From Pyrodictium sp. (GTDB lineage: Archaea; Thermoproteota; Thermoprotei_A; Sulfolobales; Pyrodictiaceae): a DNA stretch of 64,000 nucleotides. Under the pieces are notes generated by a model. It worked only from the letters and a program-made list of their open reading frames with translations, was not told where the DNA came from and ran no database searches. Positions 44,224-52,458 of the stretch are shown here, one piece after another. The position numbers and the translations under genes are program-made. The stretch is taken from assembly GCA_013540595.1 (NCBI GenBank), contig JABXKE010000002.1, positions 248,050 to 312,049 on the forward strand. Direction: 5' to 3'. Numbering within the stretch: position 1 is the first letter of the stretch; every line of letters starts with the position of its first letter.

Positions 44224-45396
44224 TTAGTCTATGGGTGCTAGCCCACTTTCAAGTATCTTCTTTACTTGTATTGCTGTCTCCTTCATCTTGCCTAACTTAG
44301 CTAGTATCATACCATTACGCTTCGTCTTTCTAAGTACAACTATGTCTATTCCCATTTCACTCATGTACTCTATGAACTCGTTTAGCTCATCTTCATTACT
44401 GAATTCTAACTCAAACTCTTCGTAGACGCTCACGCCTCTTGCAACGCTACGGACAGTATCTATGGCGGGTTCTAGGATAGCGAGGCCTATCTCTGTAGCA
44501 AGTTGCTCGATTTTGTTCGGTCCTAAGTCTTCCTCGTACGCTCTAAAGATCTCCCTTATAACTCGCGAGAATAAGAAGCTTCTCCCCTCCTCCATAAAGA
44601 ATCTCATGCCGATGCGTATATCCTCTATATTCGTGTAAGTTGTAGTGTACTTGAGAGGTGGAACCCTATACTCGGGATCCCTTAGTACCACTCCTTCTCG
44701 GCCATCATTGTTTAAGCGTTTAACAATTTCCTTAAATCCTTCAATATCATTCTTGTCTATTATACCGAGAACAGGTACATGGGGTACACCATAGGACTCT
44801 GTTACCTCGTCTCTCTTACTTGGAGGCATTGGTGTCCCCCTATAGAATAGATCGAATACAAAGTACCCAAAGCGTGGTGCTTCAGGGTAGTAGTACCTAG
44901 TGTAGGGGTTTTCAAGGCCTATGACTTCGCCTGCTACAAAGTAGTCCTCGGGGTCGAGTTCTCTAAACATGCTCTTTAACTTCTCGCCTAGCATCCTTGT
45001 GATCCTATTCGTTGTGTACGGGCATATGAAGCCGCCGCGTGTTATGGCGTAGATATTGTTGTCTACTAGTACAACACGAACATTGTATCCATTCAATTTC
45101 TCTTCAACGACTATCTTGTCAATAAAATGACGTGGAAGAGCCACTGAGGGTAATACTACTCGTTGTATATGGGGATAGCCTGGAACCACGCGGCTCCAGC
45201 CTCTTCCAAAGATAACAACTGTGCCTTCATAGTATTCTCCTAAGTCACGTTTAAGCATGGCGTACAGTATGCCACGGAACACTCTGAACCTTATAGTTTT
45301 ATGGGAAGCGAGGTACTCTACTCTACTCCTATCAATACCAAGTGCCTCTGCAACAACGTCTATCATCCACTGCTCAGGCTTTATCCAGCTTGTCAA
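44224..45396 (-). CDS. ATP-dependent RNA ligase (archaeal Rnl3 family)
   Basis: A 390-residue nucleotidyltransferase that seals RNA ends. Motif I is VVEEKLNGYNV (adenylated lysine at about K100), with downstream motifs AITRGGFICPYT, VAGEVIGLENPY (motif III region), REGVVLRD (motif IV), and PLKYTT (motif V). The C-terminal extension is the dimerisation domain of the Pab1020-type ligases, which can circularise RNA. TTG start 7 nt after GGTGAGC. Its partner gene lies convergently beyond one membrane-protein gene. Confidence 0.9.
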   Translation of the reverse strand: MTSWIKPEQWMIDVVAEALGIDRSRVEYLASHKTIRFRVFRGILYAMLKRDLGEYYEGTVVIFGRGWSRVVPGYPHIQRVVLPSVALPRHFIDKIVVEEKLNGYNVRVVLVDNNIYAITRGGFICPYTTNRITRMLGEKLKSMFRELDPEDYFVAGEVIGLENPYTRYYYPEAPRFGYFVFDLFYRGTPMPPSKRDEVTESYGVPHVPVLGIIDKNDIEGFKEIVKRLNNDGREGVVLRDPEYRVPPLKYTTTYTNIEDIRIGMRFFMEEGRSFLFSRVIREIFRAYEEDLGPNKIEQLATEIGLAILEPAIDTVRSVARGVSVYEEFELEFSNEDELNEFIEYMSEMGIDIVVLRKTKRNGMILAKLGKMKETAIQVKKILESGLAPID

Positions 45397-45527
45397 CCAC
45401 GCTCACCAGTTTACGAGTAATAGGTGCATACATCCACTTGAAAGAAGAAGGGATGTGAAAGCCTTATTTAGGAAGTGATTATAGCAGAGAAAATTAATGA
45501 CAACCGCTTTATCCTACTAATTACCCT

Positions 45528-45818
45528 CTATGTCTTCTTGCTTTCAGCCTTTACAGCTGTCCCATATACAAGCAAGAGAGCCCACTCGACGCCTGCACCA
45601 ACAACACGTTGTACATCTATTCGTAGCCCGATAACCATATTCGCACCCTTGCTGGCAGCCTTATGTTTAAGCTTGTCTAGTAGTGCTTCAATTTCTTCTT
45701 CAATAGCTGTAAGCCCCATAGTGACGGGTCGGGCAGCGTATACAACACCTAAGACCTCACGTATATCAATGTTTTCGGGTACATGATCTATGCTTAATAG
45801 TTTTACATTCTCTGTCAA
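45528..45818 (-). CDS. YbjQ-family (UPF0145) protein
   Basis: A 96-residue member of the YbjQ family, small pentameric proteins of unclear function sometimes called heavy-metal-binding. Signatures: LGVVYAARPVTMGL, a helical segment (EEEIEALLDKLKHKAASKGANMVIGLRIDVQ), and the C-terminal strand WALLLVYGTAVKA. The plus-strand open frame over the same DNA is not protein-like. It lies alone between the RNA ligase and a thioredoxin-fold gene. Confidence 0.8.
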   Translation of the reverse strand: MTENVKLLSIDHVPENIDIREVLGVVYAARPVTMGLTAIEEEIEALLDKLKHKAASKGANMVIGLRIDVQRVVGAGVEWALLLVYGTAVKAESKKT

Positions 45819-45941
45819 CCCTTAACACCATATGTTAATGTCTTCTGTTAAACTAATAAGTTCTTTTTCTTACAAGCTGTTTCTACATGAAAGCAATAAT
45901 TTTATCACAAGAATAAGTTTGTCTAGCTTCTGGGACCGGCT

Positions 45942-46583
45942 ATGATTAGCGAGCAGATGAAGAGAGCTTTAATGACAGCGCTACTTAGGAGTGCTGGTTT
46001 ACCAAGTGTAGACGAAATAGACAATATGATCAAAAATATTAAATCAAGCGTAGAAATAATCCTGAGTGCACGTGAAGACTCGTCTCACACCAATGAAGCT
46101 ATAGGCCTTGCAGAAGAACTGTTTAAGGTCGCTAGAGAGAAGGTAAACATTACGCTGACTAGCGAGAAAACCTGGCCCAAGGGGTACCCAGAACCGTTAT
46201 GGTCTATTGGCGGAAGACTAGGCCATAGATTCAAGCTGTATGGCTATCCTACTGACTTGCTAGGACAAGCATTTAGACTCGCTGTAGCTGTGGCTGGTAA
46301 GGGGTGGAATCCTCCTATAGATGACAAATGCTGTAATGTTAAGGGGAAAGCACTACTTTACGCTGTCCCAGGATTGCCTTGTACAAGAGCTATATACTAC
46401 TCACTACACGTCCTAGTGGCTGCTCCAGAAGCCGAGCTCACCGTAATAAACATAGAGAGCATGGCCAGTCAAGGGCTCGAGACACCAGTAAAAAATGTCC
46501 CAACATTCATAACGCCTAGAGGAAAGAGTATCGTCCTAACACCAAGAAGTGTTAAGGATGTTCTACGAATATGGACTTCCTAA
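45942..46583 (+). CDS. Thioredoxin-fold protein with incomplete redox motif
   Basis: 213 residues. The C-terminal 85 residues have a thioredoxin/glutaredoxin-like pattern: ALLYAVPGLPCTRAIYYSLHVL, where a CxxC would be (only one cysteine, preceded by Pro), then ELTVINIES and the cis-proline loop VKNVPTFITPRGK. The N-terminal half is helical and could be the decayed first unit of a protein disulfide oxidoreductase. An upstream KCC pair (DDKCCNVKG) could substitute in redox chemistry. Unknown role; several other thioredoxin-fold genes are nearby. Confidence 0.55.
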   Translation: MISEQMKRALMTALLRSAGLPSVDEIDNMIKNIKSSVEIILSAREDSSHTNEAIGLAEELFKVAREKVNITLTSEKTWPKGYPEPLWSIGGRLGHRFKLYGYPTDLLGQAFRLAVAVAGKGWNPPIDDKCCNVKGKALLYAVPGLPCTRAIYYSLHVLVAAPEAELTVINIESMASQGLETPVKNVPTFITPRGKSIVLTPRSVKDVLRIWTS

Positions 46584-46687
46584 AAGATGGTGCTGTGAGC
46601 CTTCTGATAGAACTCATCTTATTGCCTTTGATAACACCTGCCATTCAATGAGTCTTCGCGATTCCACGGAAGCATCCGACTAGTATT

Positions 46688-46701
46688 ACATGCTTGCATG
46701 T
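46688..46701. repeat. Perfect inverted repeat in promoter region
   Basis: ACATGC-TT-GCATGT, a perfect 6-bp palindrome with 2-nt spacer, lies about 95 nt upstream of the membrane-anchored thioredoxin gene. It could be a regulator site; nothing else in this 211-nt gap is recognisable. Confidence 0.3.
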
Positions 46702-46794
46702 CTGCCCGAACTGATTTTAGGTACAGTAGAGAACCGAAGTAGGCATGGAAGCTTACAGCATGCACTAATCATGAATAGCGGGGGGTGACAGTGC

Positions 46795-47370
46795 ATGGGC
46801 ACAAGTAGGGGATTTTCTTTAAAACTAGTCCTCCTCCTTGTGGTTGTCGTTGCGGCTATACTGACTTCATACTATGTCTATACTTCAACAACACAATCAC
46901 ATGAACAAACAAGCACGGAACAAGCCTCTACATCATCGACAGCCTTAAGTTTACCAGGCAACAATACATCAAACTACAACTTTTACATTGTAATGCTCGC
47001 TATTAAGACTTGTCCTCACTGTGCGGCCATGGAGAAGTTTTTCAAGAACTTACCCGTAGACTCATACTATTGTGATATACAACAATCAAAAGAGTGCTCT
47101 AACGCTTTCTGGAAGCTATACGATAAAGGTGTCACGCGTGGTACCCCAACAATCCTAGTTTGTAGCAGGGATGGGCTACTACTTGTCGAAGTAGGAGAAT
47201 ATCAGAACGAGACTTGGTGGCTTACAGTGCCCAATAACCTCGAACCATTGCGTGAGGGTGCAATACCAGTGTATATTACTGGTAAACAGAGGCTCCAACT
47301 AACTCTCACAAGTGACCTCTATGACATATTGTGCGTTAAGACCCTGGAAGGATCACGACCGATAAGGTAA
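46795..47370 (+). CDS. Membrane-anchored thioredoxin-fold protein (CPHC)
   Basis: 191 residues. An N-terminal signal anchor (LKLVLLLVVVVAAILTSYYVY, residues 10-30) is followed by a Ser/Thr-rich tether with likely N-glycosylation sites (NNTSN), then a thioredoxin-like domain with active site KTCPHCAAMEKFF and cis-proline TRGTPTILVCS. Extra cysteines (YYCDIQQSKECSN) may form a structural disulfide. It probably acts outside the membrane on disulfides. ATG 8 nt after GGGGTGA. Confidence 0.72.
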   Translation: MGTSRGFSLKLVLLLVVVVAAILTSYYVYTSTTQSHEQTSTEQASTSSTALSLPGNNTSNYNFYIVMLAIKTCPHCAAMEKFFKNLPVDSYYCDIQQSKECSNAFWKLYDKGVTRGTPTILVCSRDGLLLVEVGEYQNETWWLTVPNNLEPLREGAIPVYITGKQRLQLTLTSDLYDILCVKTLEGSRPIR

Positions 47371-47436
47371 CAGGACCGAGGAGCATAGTGGTGTAAAGCG
47401 ATTATCAGTGCTCTCTGTTACGCTACAAATTACAAA

Positions 47437-47727
47437 TTAGAGTATTACCTTGTACCTCTTGTTGCCGAGGCGACGTACGAGCGCTTCATACTCCTCTTTA
47501 CGCATTACAGTCACTACCTCAATCTTTACCCCACGAACAGCGTAGACAACAGAGGTAGAGTTTTCTCCCATGACTAGGTAAACGTCACGTTTTAAGTCGT
47601 ATAATATTTGGGCTGGGCTTTGAAGAGCTTCCTCCACGTCCTCACGTCTTATACCCCGCTCCTTCATGCGTTCAAGTGCATGCTTAGTGTAGTGTATTTT
47701 GTATCCTGGCAGTAAAAGACTAAACAA
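47437..47727 (-). CDS. DUF4258-type small protein (possible toxin-like fold)
   Basis: 96 residues with the DUF4258 pattern: KIHYTKHALERMKERGIRREDVEEALQSP at the N-terminus and VVYAVRGVKIEVVTVMRKEE toward the end. This fold is related to RelE/HigB-type RNases in some cases, but no catalytic proof is visible. The TTG start is 8 nt after GGTG. The open frame immediately upstream (47729-48007) does not look like a partner antitoxin, so a toxin-antitoxin pair is not established. Confidence 0.7.
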   Translation of the reverse strand: MFSLLLPGYKIHYTKHALERMKERGIRREDVEEALQSPAQILYDLKRDVYLVMGENSTSVVYAVRGVKIEVVTVMRKEEYEALVRRLGNKRYKVIL

Positions 47728-48000
47728 TCTACCGCACCAAGCTAAACTCTTTTAGGCCACTATGCGACGAATAAGATTTTAATGACTTACATGGGATACT
47801 TATTCGCCACAAGTTAGCTCTGCAGTGCATCAAGTCAATGATGAATTCCAGGGCCTCTGAAGAAAATAACGTGATGTAGGGATTAGCCGCCTGAGACGCA
47901 ATAGACTTGAGTAAGCTCGGCAAACCGCAGCATACATCATGGAGTTTGCTCGTCAGACCTGGGAATCCACAACCGGCCTGGTCCTCACAGCCCACTAAAT

Positions 48001-48762
48001 CTAGCAAGTGAGTCGGCCCGCATTTATGCCTATGACTTGCCCAGTTATCGTCCTAGCTGTTTCTGGTTTCGCAAGGAAGTAAACTAGTTCAGCTACATCC
48101 TCTGGTTTTATTATAGTCCTTAACGGATGCATTTCCTCTACCCTCTTTCTCTTCTCTGGTGTATCTATGAAATCTCTCACCATGTCTGTCTCAACAAAAC
48201 TTGGTGCAACAGCGTTAACCCTTATACCTTCCGGAGCTAGTTCTACTGCAAGCCTCCTAGTGAGCCCTATTACACCAGCCTTGGAGGCCGCATAGGCAAC
48301 TGAGGCAACAATATTCCCTGTCTGCCCAGCTATGCTTGCTATGTTGACTATACTGGCCCACTTAGCTCTTCTGAGAAGGGGAAGAAACGTTTTTGTTACA
48401 AGAAAAACGCCAGTGAGGTTGATTTTTAGCGTCCTTTCCCAGTCCTCAAGTGAGGTCTCGTCTATGCTGCCTACGTGGAGAACTCCTGCATTGTTTACGA
48501 GGACATTTAGTCTACCGTAAGTCTCATCAACTTCTTTTCTGGCTTTATGAACACTATTGATGTCTGCTACATTCATCTGGATAACTAGTACACTTCGGGC
48601 TCCCCGCTCTAATGCTAGTCTTCGTGTTTCAAGTGCCTTATCTCTCTCAGTATTGAAAGTCACTATTACGTCACAACCATCACGCGCAAATCGTAGTGCT
48701 ATTGCACGCCCAATACCCCTGCTTGCACCAGTGACCAATACAATACACTCCTTTTGCTCCAT
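48001..48762 (-). CDS. SDR-family oxidoreductase (FabG-like)
   Basis: NAD(P)-dependent short-chain dehydrogenase, about 253 residues. Cofactor motif VTGASRGIGRAIALRF, LVNNAGV, catalytic serine in IVNIASIAGQTG, YxxxK in YAASKAGVIGLTR, and the C-terminal GQVIGINAG. Similar to 3-oxoacyl-ACP reductase, but archaea lack that pathway, so the substrate is open. I place the start at the ATG at 48762, 8 nt after GGTG; a longer frame to 48822 has no ribosome-binding site and a poor N-terminus. Confidence 0.88.
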   Translation of the reverse strand: MEQKECIVLVTGASRGIGRAIALRFARDGCDVIVTFNTERDKALETRRLALERGARSVLVIQMNVADINSVHKARKEVDETYGRLNVLVNNAGVLHVGSIDETSLEDWERTLKINLTGVFLVTKTFLPLLRRAKWASIVNIASIAGQTGNIVASVAYAASKAGVIGLTRRLAVELAPEGIRVNAVAPSFVETDMVRDFIDTPEKRKRVEEMHPLRTIIKPEDVAELVYFLAKPETARTITGQVIGINAGRLTC

Positions 48763-48835
48763 GCGAAACACCTTACACAAACACAAGAGCGGAAGTTTAG
48801 TATTCTTCCCCGTACTTCCCAAGAGTAAGCATAAG

Positions 48836-49321
48836 TCAAGGATAGATATACTTTGTTGATAAAATTATGTAGGCTATTATAGTTGCTGAGAGTATTTCTA
48901 TGATCCTATTAGCGTAGGGATCCCTAGCACGTAGCCTTAGTATCCTGACACGGGACGTAGTCAAAGGGTATAATACTGCAACGCCACGCACTGTTAACAT
49001 ATCAAGGAATATGTGAGACAGCATTCCAAGCATTATGGCTAATGAGGAATAAAGAGGGCTAATAATTAGTAAGCCTGTTTCATGGACTAAAAAGCTAGTT
49101 ACCATATAGGCCATTAACGCGAAAAGAGATGATGCAAAAACATTGTGAAGGAGTTTTCTATGCCCGAACAATATGTCGATGTCAGGTATAATACCCCCAA
49201 TCATAGTTAATAATGCTATAATTATCGAGTTTATGTTAAGTTCTATCCTCAACGTCCTTATCAGGATGAACCCTACTGCTGCAGCAAATAGGAGATGAGC
49301 CTGTCTTAGCAACCGCTGCAC
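48836..49321 (-). CDS. YdjM/DUF457-family membrane-bound metal-dependent hydrolase-like protein
   Basis: 161 residues with about four transmembrane helices. The family motif GGIIPDIDILFGHRKLLHNVFASSL places the conserved Asp pair and His-rich segment at the membrane edge, and MLSHIFLDMLTVRGVAVLYPL completes it. Such proteins are predicted metal-dependent phospholipase-like hydrolases of unknown substrate. Located upstream of the SDR gene on the same strand. Confidence 0.78.
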   Translation of the reverse strand: MQRLLRQAHLLFAAAVGFILIRTLRIELNINSIIIALLTMIGGIIPDIDILFGHRKLLHNVFASSLFALMAYMVTSFLVHETGLLIISPLYSSLAIMLGMLSHIFLDMLTVRGVAVLYPLTTSRVRILRLRARDPYANRIIEILSATIIAYIILSTKYIYP

Positions 49322-49375
49322 CAGTATATTCTTGCAGAAGATTTTAACTGTATAATCTTATAGCGCTACACTTAC

Positions 49376-49819
49376 TTATCTTGTATCTTTAGAGTATTCT
49401 GATATTTTCCCACGTAAACGTGACAGCACAGTATTTAGTTCCTTTTGTATACGGTACGAGCCCTTTATTGAAGCCCAGACCTTATTGTTGATTATGACTA
49501 CTACACTGGGGCTAGCAAATATGTCATAGACTATGAAGAGTTCTCGGGCCTCGTCATCGTTGCAAACGTGTCTAAAGCGTGTACATACTATAAGGCTTAA
49601 ACTCGTTATCTTGTTATCTATGAGCTCACCCACGCTATCAAGTATTATGCCTAGGGCTCTATTACAAGCATTTACGCAGAAGGCATTTGTGAACAGGTAC
49701 AAGCGTATAGGCGTGACAGGTATGGAGTCTCTCTTCCATGAATTATTTTCAGGGTTAAATACGTATATTCCATCGCTCATATCCTCTGGACATAAAGCTT
49801 TAGCATTCACAGCAGGCAC
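49376..49819 (-). CDS. Thioredoxin-fold-like hypothetical protein
   Basis: 147 residues. The pattern RLYLFTNAFCVNACNRALGIILDSV resembles a thioredoxin active-site helix but with CxxxC in place of CxxC, and FASPSVVVIINNKVWASIKG supplies the cis-proline strand. Other cysteines (LIVCTRFRHVCNDDE) occur between. No signal peptide. The overlapping plus-strand frame is less protein-like. Function unknown, perhaps a redox or peroxiredoxin-like role. Confidence 0.5.
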   Translation of the reverse strand: MPAVNAKALCPEDMSDGIYVFNPENNSWKRDSIPVTPIRLYLFTNAFCVNACNRALGIILDSVGELIDNKITSLSLIVCTRFRHVCNDDEARELFIVYDIFASPSVVVIINNKVWASIKGSYRIQKELNTVLSRLRGKISEYSKDTR

Positions 49820-49985
49820 CTCAGCTAATAGCTGGTACTACTTCGTTTTCAGCGTGATTCCCGCTTGTAGAAACTTGACTGTAGCCTCTATTCAGTTTTA
49901 CACCATAATTGTATGCCTCGCATGGGGGGTCACTACTGCGATAATTAGCAACAGTTAGGAGTGCACGACAATAGGATGTGAGCAG

Positions 49986-50059
49986 GGGTGTCAGGGTCGC
50001 TCCACCACTCCTCATCAAAGGGGGTTAGCTTCGGTACGTCCCTACTACCTCATCCACCC
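49986..50059 (-). ncRNA. C/D-box guide RNA, predicted 16S rRNA 2'-O-methylation guide
   Basis: On the minus strand a 74-nt element has all expected parts: terminal stem GGGUG/CACCC (50055-50059 with 49986-49990), box C-type AUGAGG (50048-50053, the kink-turn form also found in U4 snRNA), box D' CCGA (50031-50034), box C' UUGAUGA (50012-50018) and box D CUGA (49991-49994). The D' guide, AGUAGGGACGUA, is complementary with one G-U pair to UACGUCCCUGCU, a conserved archaeal 16S sequence in the 3' domain. By the N+5 rule the first U after UACG would be methylated. The D guide (GGUGGAGCGACC) target is not identified. It lies in a non-coding gap of 291 nt. Confidence 0.62.
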
Positions 50060-50110
50060 GGTTTCTCCGTGTTAGAGCAACAACTTATCACGGTTTTGTC
50101 CGGTTGTAGT

Positions 50111-51280
50111 CTAGTAATAGTCATCGAGAAGCCATACATTTCCCATATAGACTTCTTTTACACCCTCTTCGAGTGCTACATTACGTGCGTTAAGCATATG
50201 TCTTGTACTAGTTGGAGGTAGATCCCTAGCGAGGCTATCTGGATGAAATGCCAGTAGTACAAGTGGTATATTTACGCCATATTCATCCATTAATCTAACC
50301 ATATACCTTGATATCATTCTAACCTCTTCCTCATCAACATAGCCTGGCACTAGAAGGACACTGATGACGAGTAATGGTGGTTCCTTCCTGTCTGCAGCCA
50401 TTGAGGCTACTACTCTAGCATTAGTCTTAAGCCTCTCAACAGCCTTCTCTCCGTTGACGCCGGTTAATGCTTCGTAGATGCTGGGTGTCCAAGCCTTCCA
50501 GTCAATTTTGTATATGCCTCCAGAGACCAGGCTCTGTCTTGCGGCAGCCTCTACTAGCCGCGGATTAGCAAGGCCATTTGTCTCCCAGCATATCCTCTTA
50601 GGTGCCTGCCCACGCTTCTCTGCTTCCTCAATAATCCTCTTGTTTACTATAAGCAATAGTGGCAAGTGAGGCGTTGGATCACCACCAAAATAACATATAC
50701 ACGTCACGTACGGGTTCAATGCCTCAGACACAAGGTCTTCAAGAGACTTTATGTACTGCCTAACCTTGCCTTTACTACTTATTATTGTTTTGTGCTCCCA
50801 ATTCTGACAAAACACACAGTCTAGAGGGCATCCTCCAAGGAACACTGCAAGATTATAATAGCCTCTCTCAACACCACGTGTAAACGTGTATTGTGGGTAT
50901 CCTCTGCTCGTAGTCGCAGGACAGACAGGTTCGGCAACACAGTTTGTTGGATGTGGATCCAGGTATGTGTAAACAATAAGTTTGTCACGGCCCTGAAGAG
51001 GCTGCAAGCTACAACCACGTTTGACCCAGATACCACAATACCCGCGTCCGCCTTCAGGTATACTGCACACATTAACGCAGATTGAGCATTTTACTGAGCC
51101 CTCCCGTGGTTGTGTTGGTGGCAAGCCTAGTCTCATACGCCATTTTACACGTCTACTCCTCACAACGTCAAGTAACTCTCTTTTTGAGCGTAAACACGTA
51201 GAGCAGACGCCTATCGAGCCTATTACTAGTCCCTCCCTACCACAAAGAACACACTTACCCATTATTTTCAGCCTTTTCAC
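50111..51280 (-). CDS. Radical SAM enzyme, PflA/AmrS-like
   Basis: 389 residues. The radical SAM loop is GGCPLDCVFCQNW (C151, C155, C158), which binds the 4Fe-4S cluster for SAM cleavage, and the TIM-barrel strands follow (YFGGDPTPH, ICWETNGL, IYKIDWKAW). The N-terminus has extra cysteine motifs (CVLCGREG...CSTC; CSICVNVC...YCGIW) that probably bind zinc or more clusters. Family members activate glycyl radical enzymes or act in the uncharacterised AmmeMemoRadiSam system; no glycyl radical enzyme is nearby. The substrate is unknown. Confidence 0.82.
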   Translation of the reverse strand: MKRLKIMGKCVLCGREGLVIGSIGVCSTCLRSKRELLDVVRSRRVKWRMRLGLPPTQPREGSVKCSICVNVCSIPEGGRGYCGIWVKRGCSLQPLQGRDKLIVYTYLDPHPTNCVAEPVCPATTSRGYPQYTFTRGVERGYYNLAVFLGGCPLDCVFCQNWEHKTIISSKGKVRQYIKSLEDLVSEALNPYVTCICYFGGDPTPHLPLLLIVNKRIIEEAEKRGQAPKRICWETNGLANPRLVEAAARQSLVSGGIYKIDWKAWTPSIYEALTGVNGEKAVERLKTNARVVASMAADRKEPPLLVISVLLVPGYVDEEEVRMISRYMVRLMDEYGVNIPLVLLAFHPDSLARDLPPTSTRHMLNARNVALEEGVKEVYMGNVWLLDDYY

Positions 51281-51368
51281 TAATAGTTGTTGTCACCTGG
51301 CCATAATCAAAGTTGGTCCTAGAAGTTAGAATAGACTACACGTGGGGGCTCCTGCTTCCTTACATACT

Positions 51369-52256
51369 CTACTGCCTGGTTTCTGTTAAATAAGCTTGTT
51401 TAACAAGTCCCTCAGACACCGTTATGCTGTATACAGCCTTGCCTGCTTGGCTGAACTCTACAGGGACGCCATTAGCTACTGCTAGGTCACGTATAGTTGA
51501 AGACACTATTCCTGCGGCTGTTGACTGTGTGAATATGTAGTGTTTATAATACTCCTTTTTCGCCTCGTCCAAGTCTTCAGAATACCCAGAGGCAAGGTAC
51601 ATTGATGGGAAGACACTCCCACTCTTATCTTCAAGCACAAGTATAGCAATGTTATAGGCCGTAATCGTGTACTTATAGTTTTCAACTAGTATCCGCACTA
51701 TGTCTTCCTCTCCTGCCTCTAGTCTCCTCGCAATAGATAGTGCTAATAGGTGAGAATCAGTATAGTCGTCGGGGCTTAAGTGGAGTTCGTGGGCTAAACT
51801 CGATTTGTCAATAGAGCCATTATGTGCCAAGTATATCTCAAGAGCACCGCTCCACCGTCTGCTCTTAACAAAGAATGGATGAGCATTCATGCTTCCGCGC
51901 GGCGATTCCCCACTTGCACGGCGAACATGAAATATGATAAAGGCCTCATCTGCTGTAGCGAGAATAGCCTTGAGCCTCTCAGTGGCACCCTTAACTGCCT
52001 CTATATTCCTCCTACAAGCTTCTTCCTCGCTTAAGTTAGCACCATACGCATCATAGCGCTCATAGAGTATTCTCCACGCATCTCCTTCTATTCGATAGAG
52101 AAGTACAAAACCATACCCGTGGCAATGAGTCTCTTGACTGTACGCCTTGTACAAGTAGGGATCCTTCTCTGCTGCTCTTGCTGCTAACTCAACAAGCTCG
52201 CTTAAAGTTGATGCGCCATCACGGCTCCAAGCATAGCCCGCAACTAGGCGGCACAT
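51369..52256 (-). CDS. Class II glutamine amidotransferase
   Basis: The Ntn-hydrolase fold with the catalytic cysteine as residue 2: the protein begins MCRLVAGYAW once the start is placed at the ATG at 52256, whereas a longer frame to 52271 would bury that cysteine. Other signatures: HCHGYGFVLL, HVRRASGES, MNAHPFF, LAHNGSID, and TDSHLLALSIARRL. About 295 residues, matching stand-alone class II amidotransferases (YafJ/GAT2-like), which hydrolyse glutamine or a gamma-glutamyl compound. Acceptor unknown. Confidence 0.85.
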   Translation of the reverse strand: MCRLVAGYAWSRDGASTLSELVELAARAAEKDPYLYKAYSQETHCHGYGFVLLYRIEGDAWRILYERYDAYGANLSEEEACRRNIEAVKGATERLKAILATADEAFIIFHVRRASGESPRGSMNAHPFFVKSRRWSGALEIYLAHNGSIDKSSLAHELHLSPDDYTDSHLLALSIARRLEAGEEDIVRILVENYKYTITAYNIAILVLEDKSGSVFPSMYLASGYSEDLDEAKKEYYKHYIFTQSTAAGIVSSTIRDLAVANGVPVEFSQAGKAVYSITVSEGLVKQAYLTETRQ

Positions 52257-52458
52257 AGCTAATCGCCACACTCCTACTCCACGAGTAAAGCTGTTTACTA
52301 ACTTAAAGGGGAGACTCCCGAAAGCACTTATTACGGTATTGGTTTCCCTAGCTTTAAGAGCTTTAATAACATTGTTAAAGCTAATGGACGCTGATAAAGT
52401 AAAGTAGACTTAAAAATGTGTAGGGTTGGGAGGAGAGGAAAAGACTTTACTCAAGGGT

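Noticed and set aside
47729-48007. A 92-codon minus-strand frame between the SDR gene and the DUF4258 gene, as a possible antitoxin
   Set aside because: Its composition (many Cys, Ser, Leu; no charged helix) is unlike antitoxins or other proteins, and it has no ribosome-binding site. The 270-nt gap may be non-coding; a decayed gene is possible.
49821-50221. Open frames on both strands over the gap 49820-50110
   Set aside because: Their translations are not protein-like and they overlap the C/D-box RNA, which explains the conserved-looking sequence better.
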